Assembly: GCF_025056915.1 (NCBI RefSeq)
Contig: NZ_JANWVH010000008.1
Location: 1-56,560 of the forward strand
DNA: 56,560 nt
From: Meiothermus sp.
GTDB taxonomy: Bacteria > Deinococcota > Deinococci > Deinococcales > Thermaceae
Direction: 5' to 3'
Below are positions 33,280 to 40,714 of the stretch, one piece after another. The translations under genes were made by a program, and so were the position numbers. The first letter of the stretch is position 1. Each line of letters begins with the position of its first letter. The notes beneath the pieces were generated by a model. The model had not been told where the DNA came from and made no database searches. It saw only the letters and a program-made list of their open reading frames with translations.

Positions 33280-34140
33280 TCAAGGCGAGGCCTGGTAGGT
33301 CTCGATCAGGGCCCACGCAAAAGCCAGCCCCAGCCCCACCAGGGTGAGCAACAGGGGCAGTGAGCGTTCCGACCCCAGGGGGGTTTTGTCTGAAGGAAGC
33401 GGGTTGCGGCGAAAGAAGAAATAGGTTAGCAAAAGGCCCACCCCCAGGAAGAACGGCGCCGCAATGGGGTCACTCGAGGGCGTCTCGGCCAGCGCACCCC
33501 CATCGCGGCTGACCCCAAGGGCCCACAACGCAAAGGGCAGCGAGTTGCCCAGCGCGTGGGCAAAAATGGTTGTCCACAGGCTGCCGCCCCGGGCGATGTA
33601 GCGCCCCCATATCAGGCCGGCCCCCAGCGCATAAAGCACCACCGCCGGCAGCACGTGGGCCAGCGCAAACACCCAGGCGCTCAGCCACACCGCCGCTCGC
33701 ACCCCATCGTTGTGGCGAAACGCCCGCAACATCCACCCCCGAAACAGGGTTTCCTCGGCCAGCGGCACCACCAGGGCCACCACCACCCACAAGGGCAATA
33801 GCTCGCCCCATCCGGCACCGGAGGGCAAGGCCAGGTTGCCCTCGGCCCTGGGCAACCAGGCAAAGGCTGCCCCGGCCAAGCACCACGAGACCGGAACGCT
33901 CCACAGCGGCAAGCCCAGCAGTTCCCGCAGGCCAGGCCGCCGAAAAAGCCGGGGTTCTTGTCGGTAGAGCCCCCGCATCAGCACCAGGCCAAAAACCAGC
34001 AGGCCTGTACCGGCCCCCATTTGCTCGAGGAAGCCCACCTCCCCGCAAAAACCCACCTGGCAGGGAATCAGCCACAACAGGGTGCCGGCTGCCGCTGCCA
34101 GGTAAAACAGCCACAGCAAGTACACCGCCCGGCTGACCAT
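33280..34140 (-). CDS. CPBP family intramembrane glutamic endopeptidase
   Basis: The 286-residue membrane protein has about eight membrane segments. The family motifs are EETLFRGWMLRAF (motif 1, double Glu), VFALAHV (motif 2) and TTIFAHALGNS (motif 3). Members include CAAX-processing and bacteriocin-immunity proteases; bacterial targets are mostly unknown. It starts 5 nt after the stop of the upstream TPR-like gene, so the two are probably translated together. The last two segments are a poorly conserved extension. Confidence 0.9.
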   Translation of the reverse strand: MVSRAVYLLWLFYLAAAAGTLLWLIPCQVGFCGEVGFLEQMGAGTGLLVFGLVLMRGLYRQEPRLFRRPGLRELLGLPLWSVPVSWCLAGAAFAWLPRAEGNLALPSGAGWGELLPLWVVVALVVPLAEETLFRGWMLRAFRHNDGVRAAVWLSAWVFALAHVLPAVVLYALGAGLIWGRYIARGGSLWTTIFAHALGNSLPFALWALGVSRDGGALAETPSSDPIAAPFFLGVGLLLTYFFFRRNPLPSDKTPLGSERSLPLLLTLVGLGLAFAWALIETYQASP

Positions 34141-34145
34141 AAAGC

Positions 34146-35135
34146 TCAGGCCTGCCCCAGCCGAAAGGGGGTTTTGTGGCCCGCAAGGGCAATCTCGCGG
34201 GCCTCCACCGGAACCCAGGAAAGCCCCAGCACGGCCTGGTAGGCGCGAAGCGCCTGGTCACGCTGGCCCATCACATCGGCCAACTGCCCATACCGGGCCA
34301 GGGTGTAGCCCGGCAGGTAGGCGGGGTGCTGAAAATCGCTGTGGACAAGCTGCTCCAGGAGTGCAAAGGCATCTTCGGCTTGCCCGGCGGCCAGGTAGAT
34401 CTGCGCCGCGCAGTAGAGGGCTTCAGGGCCGTCCACTTCCTGCAACTGCTCGAGCAAAACCGCCCAGTCGTCCGTCTCGTTGAGCTGCCAGGCCCGGTCC
34501 AGCACGCTGCGCTGGCGCTCGAGTTCGGTAGGGGTGTGGGCCCCTGGCAATTGGTACAGCCCAGCCGGCAGGTGCTCCAGCAGCAGGGGGTACTCGAGCA
34601 CATCCACCAGCACCGCCACACGCCCCCACGAACCATGCAAGCGCTCGGCCACCTGTGCCATGCGCTGCCGCCGGAAGCCGGTGGCCGGGCCTTCGCCAAA
34701 AGCCTGCACGTAGCCCTGGTGGTAGGCCCTGAGCAGTTCCAGCAGTGCTTCCTGGGCAAAATCCTCTGGGGTGCGGGGGGTGCTGAGCAGCCTTTTCAGG
34801 GATTCCTCGAGGCCCTCTACTTTGCCCAACCACTGCTGTCCCCTGGGATACTGCCCCAGGGCTTCGCGGAAGAGATCTGCTTCGGCCTTGAGGTGAGCCT
34901 GGTCGTCCAGGGCCTGCACCGCCACCCCTGCCCTTTCGGCCCAGGGCAAAACGTGAAAGAATGAGACCTCGTTCTGGTCGCGCCAGCTCTGCGCCGCCAG
35001 TTCCTCAGGGCTGTAAGAGGCCAGGACTATCTTCTCGGGCTGGTGCGCCTTGACCAGCTCGGCAATCGTCACCCCGTTGTAGCGCGGGTGCAGAATGTGA
35101 AAGGGGCCCAGTGTAGGAATGACCAAGACCGACAC
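34146..35135 (-). CDS. Conserved hypothetical protein with C-terminal TPR-like helices
   Basis: I chose the GTG at 35135 because TAGAAT ends 7 nt before it; the frame is open 10 codons further. The 329-residue protein starts (M)SVLVIPTLGPFHILHPRYNG, followed by VTIAELVKAHQPEKIVLASY. That looks like a Rossmann-type first half with a possible metal or phosphate site. The last 110 residues (YCAAQIYLAAGQAEDAFALLEQL ... YGQLADVMGQRDQALRAYQAVL) look like two or three tetratricopeptide repeats. I do not recognise the family. It precedes a CPBP protease and overlaps by 17 nt the start of a divergent MFS gene. Confidence 0.75.
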   Translation of the reverse strand: MSVLVIPTLGPFHILHPRYNGVTIAELVKAHQPEKIVLASYSPEELAAQSWRDQNEVSFFHVLPWAERAGVAVQALDDQAHLKAEADLFREALGQYPRGQQWLGKVEGLEESLKRLLSTPRTPEDFAQEALLELLRAYHQGYVQAFGEGPATGFRRQRMAQVAERLHGSWGRVAVLVDVLEYPLLLEHLPAGLYQLPGAHTPTELERQRSVLDRAWQLNETDDWAVLLEQLQEVDGPEALYCAAQIYLAAGQAEDAFALLEQLVHSDFQHPAYLPGYTLARYGQLADVMGQRDQALRAYQAVLGLSWVPVEAREIALAGHKTPFRLGQA

Positions 35136-36345
35136 GCCCGGTATTCTAGACCTCAAAGACCGCAACTACCGTTTCGCAATGCTCAATGGCTGGTTCGTGC
35201 TGTTGGGCGACGCTTTTTTTAATGGCTCGATTGTGCTGGCCTCCTTTGCCGCCAAGCTGGGGGCCCCCAACTGGGTCATTGGCCTCCTGCCCGCCCTCTT
35301 GAACGCGGGTTCCATGGTGCCCCAGGTTTTCATCGCCCCCTATGTGGCCCGCCTGCCGGTCAAGGTTACCCTCTACCGGCGCATGGCCCTTTTGCGGGTG
35401 GCCAGCCTGGGCCTGGTGGCGCTGGGCGGGTTTGCGCTGGCCCAGCGCCCCGACCTGTTGCTGTGGGTTTTTGTCATCGGGCTTGCCCTCAACGGCTTTT
35501 TTACCGGATTTTCCAGCCTGCCTTTCTGGGAGGCCATCGGCAAGACCATCCCCATGGAACGCCGCAGCGGGCTTTTCTCAGCCCGCAACCTGGTGGGCGG
35601 AGCGCTGGCTTTTCTGGCGGGCTTTGTGGTGCGCTTCATCCTGGAACTGCCGCTGGCATTCCCCTATCCCTATGCCATCCTCTTCGCGCTGGGCACGCTG
35701 GCCTTTGCCTATGGCTGGCACGTCTTTGGCCTCATAGACGAACCGCCCGACAAAGAGACCCACACCGAGCGCATCTCGCTGGGCCTGCCCTTCCGCGACT
35801 TCTACTTTCGTCGCTTCTTGCGGGTACGCGTCTTGCTGGCGGTGGCCAGCATGGTCGAACCCTTTTACGCCGCCTACGCGGTGCGGGTGCTGGGCCACAA
35901 GGGGGAAATTGGGGTATATCTGATGGTCTATACGCTATCCTCGGTGCTTTCCAACCTGCTGTGGGTACGCATCTCGAGGCGTTATGGCTCGCGCAGCCTG
36001 ATTCTGATTGGGGCGGCCCTGGGCGCTCTGGCCCCCTTGCTGGCGTTGTTGCTGCCTGGCTCGGCTTTCTGGATGGTGTTTGTGCTGCAAGGGGCCTACC
36101 TGGCCTCCATCGGGGTGGGTACTTCCACCTATCTGGTGAACCTGGCCCCCACCGATGCCCGCAGCTCCTACATCGGCCTGTCCAACACCATCGTGGGCTT
36201 GCTGGCTTTTTCGCCGGTGCTGGGGGGCTTGCTGGCCGACCGGGTGGGGTATCTGGGGCCGATGGTGGTCGCCACCCTCTCTTATGCCTGGGCCCTGTAC
36301 GCAGGCCGACGCTTGAAGCTGCTCGAGGGTGCTCTGCCACGCTAG
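35119..36345 (+). CDS. MFS transporter
   Basis: The 408-residue protein has twelve predicted membrane segments. The N-terminal signature DRNYRFAMLNGWFVLLGDAFFNGS belongs to an MFS group common in Deinococcus-Thermus. GLLPALLNAGSMVPQVFIAPYVARLP is its loop 2-3. The start is uncertain. 35119 keeps the conserved DRNYRF. An internal ATG at 35179 lies 6 nt after TACCGT, in the leaderless layout seen elsewhere. The TAG stop is the first codon of a TA-bounded repeat. The substrate is unknown. Confidence 0.88.
   Translation: MTKTDTPGILDLKDRNYRFAMLNGWFVLLGDAFFNGSIVLASFAAKLGAPNWVIGLLPALLNAGSMVPQVFIAPYVARLPVKVTLYRRMALLRVASLGLVALGGFALAQRPDLLLWVFVIGLALNGFFTGFSSLPFWEAIGKTIPMERRSGLFSARNLVGGALAFLAGFVVRFILELPLAFPYPYAILFALGTLAFAYGWHVFGLIDEPPDKETHTERISLGLPFRDFYFRRFLRVRVLLAVASMVEPFYAAYAVRVLGHKGEIGVYLMVYTLSSVLSNLLWVRISRRYGSRSLILIGAALGALAPLLALLLPGSAFWMVFVLQGAYLASIGVGTSTYLVNLAPTDARSSYIGLSNTIVGLLAFSPVLGGLLADRVGYLGPMVVATLSYAWALYAGRRLKLLEGALPR
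35143..35148 (-). promoter_or_regulatory. -10 element of a leaderless promoter
   Basis: TAGAAT on the minus strand, 7 nt before the GTG at 35135. The same bases read TATTCT on the plus strand, so divergent transcription could start here. Confidence 0.55.
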
Positions 36346-36455
36346 AGCGCGCTTCAAATGCCATGCGACTCCCAGAAAGCTTTGTGCTGAACCGCAGCCA
36401 TCCGGGCGCGCAGGGTCGGCCTGATGGGCAAAAACTTTGCTTGAAGCCTTTCATA
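36343..36455 (+). repeat. TA-bounded short repeat, diverged copy, starting in the MFS stop codon
   Basis: It starts TAGAGCGCGCTTCAAATG and ends GCTTGAAGCCTTTCATA, giving inverted ends around GCTTCAA with TA at both borders. Interior matches to the 33147 copy include GCCAT-CGA and AGAAAGCTTTGT. It is about 113 bp long and more degenerate than the others. Confidence 0.65.
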
Positions 36456-36621
36456 CCATGGAAGCAGTGGTTAGGGCGTAGAAGGCAGGTGTTGGAGACC
36501 GACCCCCGCTCCCACCCGGTGTTTCCTTGAAAGTGCCTGTAGGCCTGAGGTTGGTATGGGGTCGCCGACCTTCCCTCCGCCCGCAAAACCGCACGGCCTT
36601 CTTCCACACAAAAGCCAAACC

Positions 36622-36650
36622 TTGGACAAAGCCCTGATTTGGCTTATGAT
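36622..36650 (+). promoter_or_regulatory. Consensus promoter of the second MFS gene
   Basis: TTGGAC (36622-36627), a 17-nt spacer and TATGAT (36645-36650). It overlaps the upstream part of the longest open frame, which rules out starts before about 36657. Confidence 0.75.
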
Positions 36651-36663
36651 TTCCACGGTCACA

Positions 36664-37902
36664 ATGGAATCCCGCCCTGGCATTCCGGCCCAGTTCCGCA
36701 ACCTATTGTGGGGTCAGACCAGCGTTACCTTTGGGGCGGTGGTGCTGGAAGTGGCCCTGCCACTGCTGGCCGCCATCACCCTGAAGGCCAGCCCGGCCCA
36801 GATGGGCCTGCTCGCCACCTTGCAAACCCTGCCCTGGCTGGTCATCACCCTGTTTGCCGGGGTCTGGATAGACCAGGGTTCGCCCAAGCGCATCATGACC
36901 TGGGCCAACTACGGGCGGGGCCTGTTGTTGCTCAGCATACCGCTGGGGGGGTGGCTGGGCTGGCTCAGCATCGAGTGGCTGTGGGTGGTGGCCTTCGCCT
37001 ATGGGCTGCTCAGGGTGTTTTTCGACCTGTCGGTAAGCGCTTTTGTGCCCAGCATTGCCGAGCGCGAACAGCTCGTAGCGGCCAACAGCCAGCTCGAGAG
37101 CAGCCGCCAGGTTGCTACCGTTGCGGGGCCGGGGGTAGCAGGCTTGCTGGTGCAGGCGGTAGGGGCGCCCCTCACGGTTTTGCTCAATGCCCTCCTGTAC
37201 TGGGTCTCGGCCTTTCTGATCAACCGCATCCCCAGCAACGAGACCCAGAAGGTGCGCAGCCCCAAGCTCATCTTCAGCGAAATCGGCGAGGGTCTGCGGC
37301 TGGTCTTTTCCGATGCCTACCTGCGCGCGCTGGTGCTCTCCAGTGCTACCTTTAACCTGCATATTGGCATGCTGGCCGGCCTTCAGATTCTGTTTTTGAG
37401 CCGGGTACTGGAAATTCCACCGGCCTGGATTGGCCTCATCTTTGGTGTGGTGGGGCTGGGTGCGCTCATCGGGGCCCTGACCGCCGCCCGTTTTACCGAC
37501 TGGCTGGGAACTGGCGGAATCATTATCCGGATGCAGCTGATCTCCTCCCTCACCGGGGTTGCCTTCGCTCTGGTGGTCGCGCCCCCTGTTGTGGCTGCCC
37601 TGCTGGTCAGCCTGCTCCTGTTTGTGAAGGCGGTTTCGACCGTGGTGCGCAATGTGAATGCGGTGAGCATCCGCCAGGCCCGAACCCCCAAGCACCTGCT
37701 GGGGCGGGTGGGCGGAACCAGTCAGTTTGTGGGCATTGGGCTGGGTTCGCTGGGGGGCATTCTGGGCGGGGCGCTGGCCGAATGGCTGGGCATCCGCGAG
37801 GCCACGCTCATCGCCGGGCTGATTGCCATGCTCTCCTTCACCTGGCTGTTCTTCTCGCCCATTCGAAGCCTGAAGGGTCTGCCCGAGCCCTTGCAGGGTT
37901 GA
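36664..37902 (+). CDS. MFS transporter (EntS/MFS_3-like)
   Basis: This 412-residue protein has twelve membrane segments. QTSVTFGAVVLEVALPLLAAITLKASPAQMGLLATLQTLPWL opens the fold. FAGVWIDQGSPKRIM is the loop 2-3 motif and QLVAANSQLESSRQVATVAGPGVAG is typical of the MFS_3/EntS exporters. The promoter at 36622-36650 would start RNA near 36657, so I choose the ATG at 36664 (MESRPGIPAQF). The longer frame from 36556 is probably not translated. It is convergent with the 13-codon microgene. Drug- or siderophore-type export is plausible but unproven. Confidence 0.9.
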   Translation: MESRPGIPAQFRNLLWGQTSVTFGAVVLEVALPLLAAITLKASPAQMGLLATLQTLPWLVITLFAGVWIDQGSPKRIMTWANYGRGLLLLSIPLGGWLGWLSIEWLWVVAFAYGLLRVFFDLSVSAFVPSIAEREQLVAANSQLESSRQVATVAGPGVAGLLVQAVGAPLTVLLNALLYWVSAFLINRIPSNETQKVRSPKLIFSEIGEGLRLVFSDAYLRALVLSSATFNLHIGMLAGLQILFLSRVLEIPPAWIGLIFGVVGLGALIGALTAARFTDWLGTGGIIIRMQLISSLTGVAFALVVAPPVVAALLVSLLLFVKAVSTVVRNVNAVSIRQARTPKHLLGRVGGTSQFVGIGLGSLGGILGGALAEWLGIREATLIAGLIAMLSFTWLFFSPIRSLKGLPEPLQG

Positions 37903-37929
37903 GTTGGGTCAGCACTCAGGGAAAATAGC

Positions 37930-37957
37930 AAAAAACCTGGGGGGCGTAACGCCCCCC
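37930..37957 (-). terminator. Terminator of the 13-codon microgene
   Basis: A perfect 8-bp stem GGGGGGCG/CGCCCCCC (37939-37946 and 37950-37957) has a 3-nt loop. On the minus strand it is followed, after AGG, by TTTTTT. It lies 33 nt after the microgene stop. Confidence 0.85.
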
Positions 37958-37989
37958 GTAACACTCTGGCTATAGGCCAAGTGGTTGAT

Positions 37990-38031
37990 TTAGTCGTTCC
38001 AGATGAGGATTCGGCGAGCAACCTTTGCCAT
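37990..38031 (-). CDS. 13-codon microgene MAKVARRILIWND
   Basis: ATG at 38031 is preceded at 5 nt by GGAGGG (38042-38037). It encodes MAKVARRILIWND and stops at TAA (37990-37992). A TTTACA-N17-TATCGT promoter would start RNA about 14 nt before the ATG, and a strong terminator follows. The peptide is cationic at the front, hydrophobic in the middle (ILIW) and ends ND. It could be a functional peptide, a leader peptide, or the coding part of a small regulatory RNA. I know of no family for it. Coding potential rests on the ribosome site and the surrounding signals only. Confidence 0.45.
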   Translation of the reverse strand: MAKVARRILIWND

Positions 38032-38051
38032 GTTTTCCCTCCTTGGCTGTA

Positions 38052-38080
38052 ACGATACCCAAGCAAGTAACGGTTGTAAA
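38052..38080 (-). promoter_or_regulatory. Promoter of the microgene
   Basis: On the minus strand TTTACA (38080-38075), a 17-nt spacer and TATCGT (38057-38052). The start of RNA would be near 38045. Confidence 0.6.
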
Positions 38081-38084
38081 CCCC

Positions 38085-38099
38085 TTGACAAAATGTCAA
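38085..38099. promoter_or_regulatory. Palindromic operator candidate next to the microgene -35
   Basis: TTGACAAAATGTCAA is a perfect inverted repeat (6 + 3 + 6), ending 4 bp upstream of the -35 box. Its position suits an activator or repressor dimer. Confidence 0.55.
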
Positions 38100-38129
38100 G
38101 TTTATGCTTTCAAACAAAGAGATTCTATA

Positions 38130-38144
38130 TTGTACTTGGTACAA
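38130..38144. promoter_or_regulatory. Second palindrome upstream of the microgene
   Basis: TTGTACTTGGTACAA is a perfect 6 + 3 + 6 inverted repeat with the same TTG...CAA ends as the one at 38085. The centres are 45 bp apart. Confidence 0.5.
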
Positions 38145-38266
38145 CGCAGCAGCACCTATTTCGCTGCTTCGGGTTAGCCGATGGTTCAGGCACTTTTGGG
38201 CAGCCGAGGCCCTTTTGTTTATACTGAGTTTATTTTTGGCCCTATGGTTGGACTATTAAGATTGGG

Positions 38267-38321
38267 GCGCCCTCGAGCCCCGCAAACCCAAACCGGACAG
38301 GCCAGCCGGGCTCGAGGGCGC
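38267..38321. repeat. Large perfect inverted repeat upstream of thrS
   Basis: GCGCCCTCGAGCCC (38267-38280) is an exact reverse complement of GGGCTCGAGGGCGC (38308-38321), with a 27-nt loop. No T run follows on either strand. It ends 8 bp before the thrS -35. Its role is unknown: a terminator without T run, a protein site or a repeat fragment. Confidence 0.7.
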
Positions 38322-38328
38322 TGCTGAT

Positions 38329-38357
38329 TTGACGCCCACCCCGCGCAGCCGTACACT
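38329..38357 (+). promoter_or_regulatory. thrS promoter
   Basis: TTGACG (38329-38334), a 17-nt spacer and TACACT (38352-38357). RNA would start near 38364, leaving a leader of about 110 nt. Confidence 0.75.
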
Positions 38358-38363
38358 TCTAGG

Positions 38364-38464
38364 CAAGATGGGGTTCCGGCAGACTACCCGGCTGGGGGAG
38401 AACTTCTAGCCTGAGGGCAATGGAGGTTCTCCCGGCTCGTGGTGGAGGGGCCGGGGTTTTTTTT
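38364..38464 (+). promoter_or_regulatory. thrS attenuator-like leader with exclusive hairpins
   Basis: Hairpin 1 pairs GGGAGAAC (38396-38403) with GTTCTCCC (38426-38433). Hairpin 2 pairs CCCGGC (38431-38436) with GCCGGG (38450-38455) and is followed by eight T (38457-38464), a terminator layout. The two share bases 38431-38433, so only one can form. I find no T-box consensus (GGGTGGNACCGCG), so the trigger is unknown. Confidence 0.6.
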
Positions 38465-38473
38465 GAGGTGACT

Positions 38474-40432
38474 ATGAACGCAGTGCTTCCCGACGGACGA
38501 AACCTGGAGCTAAAGCCCGGCGCCACCGCAGCCGATGCCGCCAAGGCCATTGGCCCCGGCCTGGCTAAAGCGGCGATAGGGGCCATCGCCAACGGTGAGC
38601 TCTACGATTTGTTCAAGCCCCTGCCGGATGGAGCCGAAATCCGTATTCTGACCGAGAAAGACCCCGAGTTTGTGCAGCTTTTCCGTCATACCCTGGCCCA
38701 CGTGATGGCCCAGGCGGTGCGCGAGCTCTATGCCGAGCGGGGCTTTGCCCCGGAGCAGGTCAAGCTGGCCATCGGGCCGGTGATTGAAAACGGCTTCTAC
38801 TACGACATGGACGCCCCCGAGCCCCTGCGCGAAGAAGACCTGCCGCTGATTGAGGAGAAAATGCGCCGGATTGTGGCGGCCAACCTGCCCCTGGAGCGCT
38901 TTGTGCTGCCGCGTGAGGAGGCCCTGAAGCGCTATGCGGGCATTGACCCCTACAAGACCGAGCTGATTCAAGACCTGCCCGAGCACGAGGAGCTGAGCTT
39001 TTACAAGCAGGGCGACGAACAGTTTGGCTTTACCGACCTCTGCCGGGGGCCCCACGTGCCCAGCACGGGCCGCATCCCCCCCCACTTCAAGCTGACCAGC
39101 CTGGCCGGGGCCTACTGGCGGGGCGACTCCAGCCGCCCCATGCTCCAGCGCATCTACGGCATCGCCTTTCGCACCAGGGAAGAACTCGAGCACTACCTCT
39201 GGCAGCAGGAGGAGGCCAAACGCCGCGACCACCGCAAGCTGGGGGCCGAGCTCGAGCTTTTCACCATCTCGGAGGAGGTGGGCAAGGGCCTGCCTTTGTG
39301 GCTCCCCCGGGGGTCGTTCATCCGGCGGCAGATGGAAGACTACATGTACCACAAGGAGCAGGCCTACGGCTATCACTACGTTTACACCCCTCACATCGCC
39401 AACGCCCGGCTCTACTACACCTCCGGCCACCTGCCCTACTACAAAGACGACATGTACGCCCCCATCGAGATTGAGGGCGAGGAATACTACCTCAAACCAA
39501 TGAACTGCCCGCACCACCACATGATTTACAAGGCCCGCCCCAAGAGCTACCGCGACCTGCCGCTAAGACTGGCGGAGTTTGGCACGGTCTACCGCTTCGA
39601 GCTTTCGGGCACCCTTTCGGGCCTCACCCGGGCGCGGGGCTTCACCCAGAACGACGCGCACATCTACTGCTCGAGGGCCCAGGTCACCGAGGAGTTCATC
39701 CGGGTCATCCAGCTTTTCGACGAGGTGTACCGCGACTTCGGCATCAGCGACTACTGGTTCCGCCTTTCGCTCCCCGACTTTGAAAACAACCCCGAAAAGT
39801 TCGGTCAGGAGAACGACAACTGGCGCGACTCCATTGCGGCCATCCGGGCGGCCCTCGAGCAGACCGGGGCCAAGTACGTGGAGGGCATCGGTGAGGCCAC
39901 CTTCTACGGCCCCAAGCTGGATGTGCAGATTCGCAGCGTGCTGGGCAAGGAAGACACCATCGCCACCAACCAGCTCGACTTTATCGTGCCCGAGCGGTTT
40001 GGCCTGGAGTTCACCAACGAGCGGGGCGAAAAGGAAACCCCGGTGGTCATCCACCGCGCCATCATGGGCAGCTTCGACCGCTTCTTTGCTTTTTACCTCG
40101 AGCACACCGCGGGCGACTTCCCCCTCTGGCTCTCCCCCATCCAGGCCGTGCTGGTGCCCATCTCAGACCGGCACCTGGCTTACGCCGAGCAGGTTGCCGC
40201 CCAGATGCGTAAAAACAAACTGCGGGTGGAGATAGACAGCCGCCCCGAGCGCATGAACGCCAAAATCCGCGATGCCGAGCTGCAAAAAATCCCGCTGATT
40301 CTGGTGGTGGGCGACAAGGAGGCCGAAGCCGGCACGGTGAACGTGCGCGAGCGGCACGTGAAGGAGCAGCGCAGCCTGGAAGTGGCGGCCTTGATTGAGG
40401 AGATGAAGGCGCGGGTGGAGGCGAGGCGGTAG
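38474..40432 (+). CDS. thrS: Threonyl-tRNA synthetase
   Basis: The 652-residue enzyme charges tRNA-Thr. An N-terminal TGS domain (LPDGRNLELKPGATAADAAKAI) leads to the editing domain (HTLAHVMAQAV). The class II core has motif 2 RLAEFGTVYRFELSG and the zinc ligands in KPMNCPHHHMIYK. The C-terminal anticodon domain is AVLVPISDRHLAYAEQVAAQM. The ATG at 38474 is preceded by GAGGTG; the frame upstream to 38420 runs through the leader hairpins. It is preceded by an attenuator-like leader. Confidence 0.98.
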   Translation: MNAVLPDGRNLELKPGATAADAAKAIGPGLAKAAIGAIANGELYDLFKPLPDGAEIRILTEKDPEFVQLFRHTLAHVMAQAVRELYAERGFAPEQVKLAIGPVIENGFYYDMDAPEPLREEDLPLIEEKMRRIVAANLPLERFVLPREEALKRYAGIDPYKTELIQDLPEHEELSFYKQGDEQFGFTDLCRGPHVPSTGRIPPHFKLTSLAGAYWRGDSSRPMLQRIYGIAFRTREELEHYLWQQEEAKRRDHRKLGAELELFTISEEVGKGLPLWLPRGSFIRRQMEDYMYHKEQAYGYHYVYTPHIANARLYYTSGHLPYYKDDMYAPIEIEGEEYYLKPMNCPHHHMIYKARPKSYRDLPLRLAEFGTVYRFELSGTLSGLTRARGFTQNDAHIYCSRAQVTEEFIRVIQLFDEVYRDFGISDYWFRLSLPDFENNPEKFGQENDNWRDSIAAIRAALEQTGAKYVEGIGEATFYGPKLDVQIRSVLGKEDTIATNQLDFIVPERFGLEFTNERGEKETPVVIHRAIMGSFDRFFAFYLEHTAGDFPLWLSPIQAVLVPISDRHLAYAEQVAAQMRKNKLRVEIDSRPERMNAKIRDAELQKIPLILVVGDKEAEAGTVNVRERHVKEQRSLEVAALIEEMKARVEARR

Positions 40433-40437
40433 GGCTC

Positions 40438-40714
40438 AGTTACATCCACTCGCAGCGGTGGCCTGCCCATCTGGTAAAAGTAACCTTCGGATGCAAAATC
40501 GGAGGCGCTTAACCCGGCCAGCGGAGCGCCGAACTCTTTCAGAGCGTTATACACAGCTTCTGGGTTTCTGTCGTCTATGGCGATGAGTATCAAGGTCTTT
40601 GGTAAAGCGCGGTTCGGTGTAGCGCATCACCGCATATCCCCCAACAATCAGGTAGCGAACCTTATGCTTTTTGAAAAGACTCAACAGTTCTTTGAAGTCG
40701 GGGCTGGTCAGCAT
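40438..40714 (-). pseudogene. Nucleotidyltransferase-fold gene, frameshifted and truncated
   Basis: From the ATG at 40714 the frame reads MLTSPDFKELLSLFKKHKVR, then YLIVGGYAVMRYTEPRFTKDLD. This is the start of a small nucleotidyltransferase with the GG-x-AV and T-x-DLD motifs. Near 40598 the frame breaks. The continuation IAIDDRNPEAVYNALKEFGAPLAG lies in another frame. It runs to RVDVT and then meets the thrS 3' end, so the C-terminus is lost. At least one indel plus truncation is needed. Relatives of this pair look like toxin-antitoxin or stress modules; here it is decayed. Confidence 0.75.

Larger units (their letters stand above)
37903..38473. other. 571-nt region: microgene unit, large inverted repeat, thrS promoter and leader
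   Basis: From left to right it holds a minus-strand terminator, a 13-codon gene with promoter and two palindromes (an AT-rich island), an inverted repeat at 38267-38321, the thrS promoter and a structured leader. A 74-codon Cys-rich frame on the plus strand (38003-38227) has no ribosome site and is not annotated. Confidence 0.7.

Noticed and set aside
36556-36663. Longer N-terminus for the second MFS transporter
   Set aside because: A consensus promoter (36622-36650) lies within this stretch, so it is upstream of the likely RNA start.
38003-38227. 74-codon Cys-rich plus-strand frame
   Set aside because: It has no ribosome site, runs across the minus-strand promoter and palindromes, and has no recognisable pattern.
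38364-38464. T-box riboswitch before thrS
   Set aside because: No T-box consensus (GGGTGGNACCGCG) or Stem I features are present; only a simple attenuator fold is visible.
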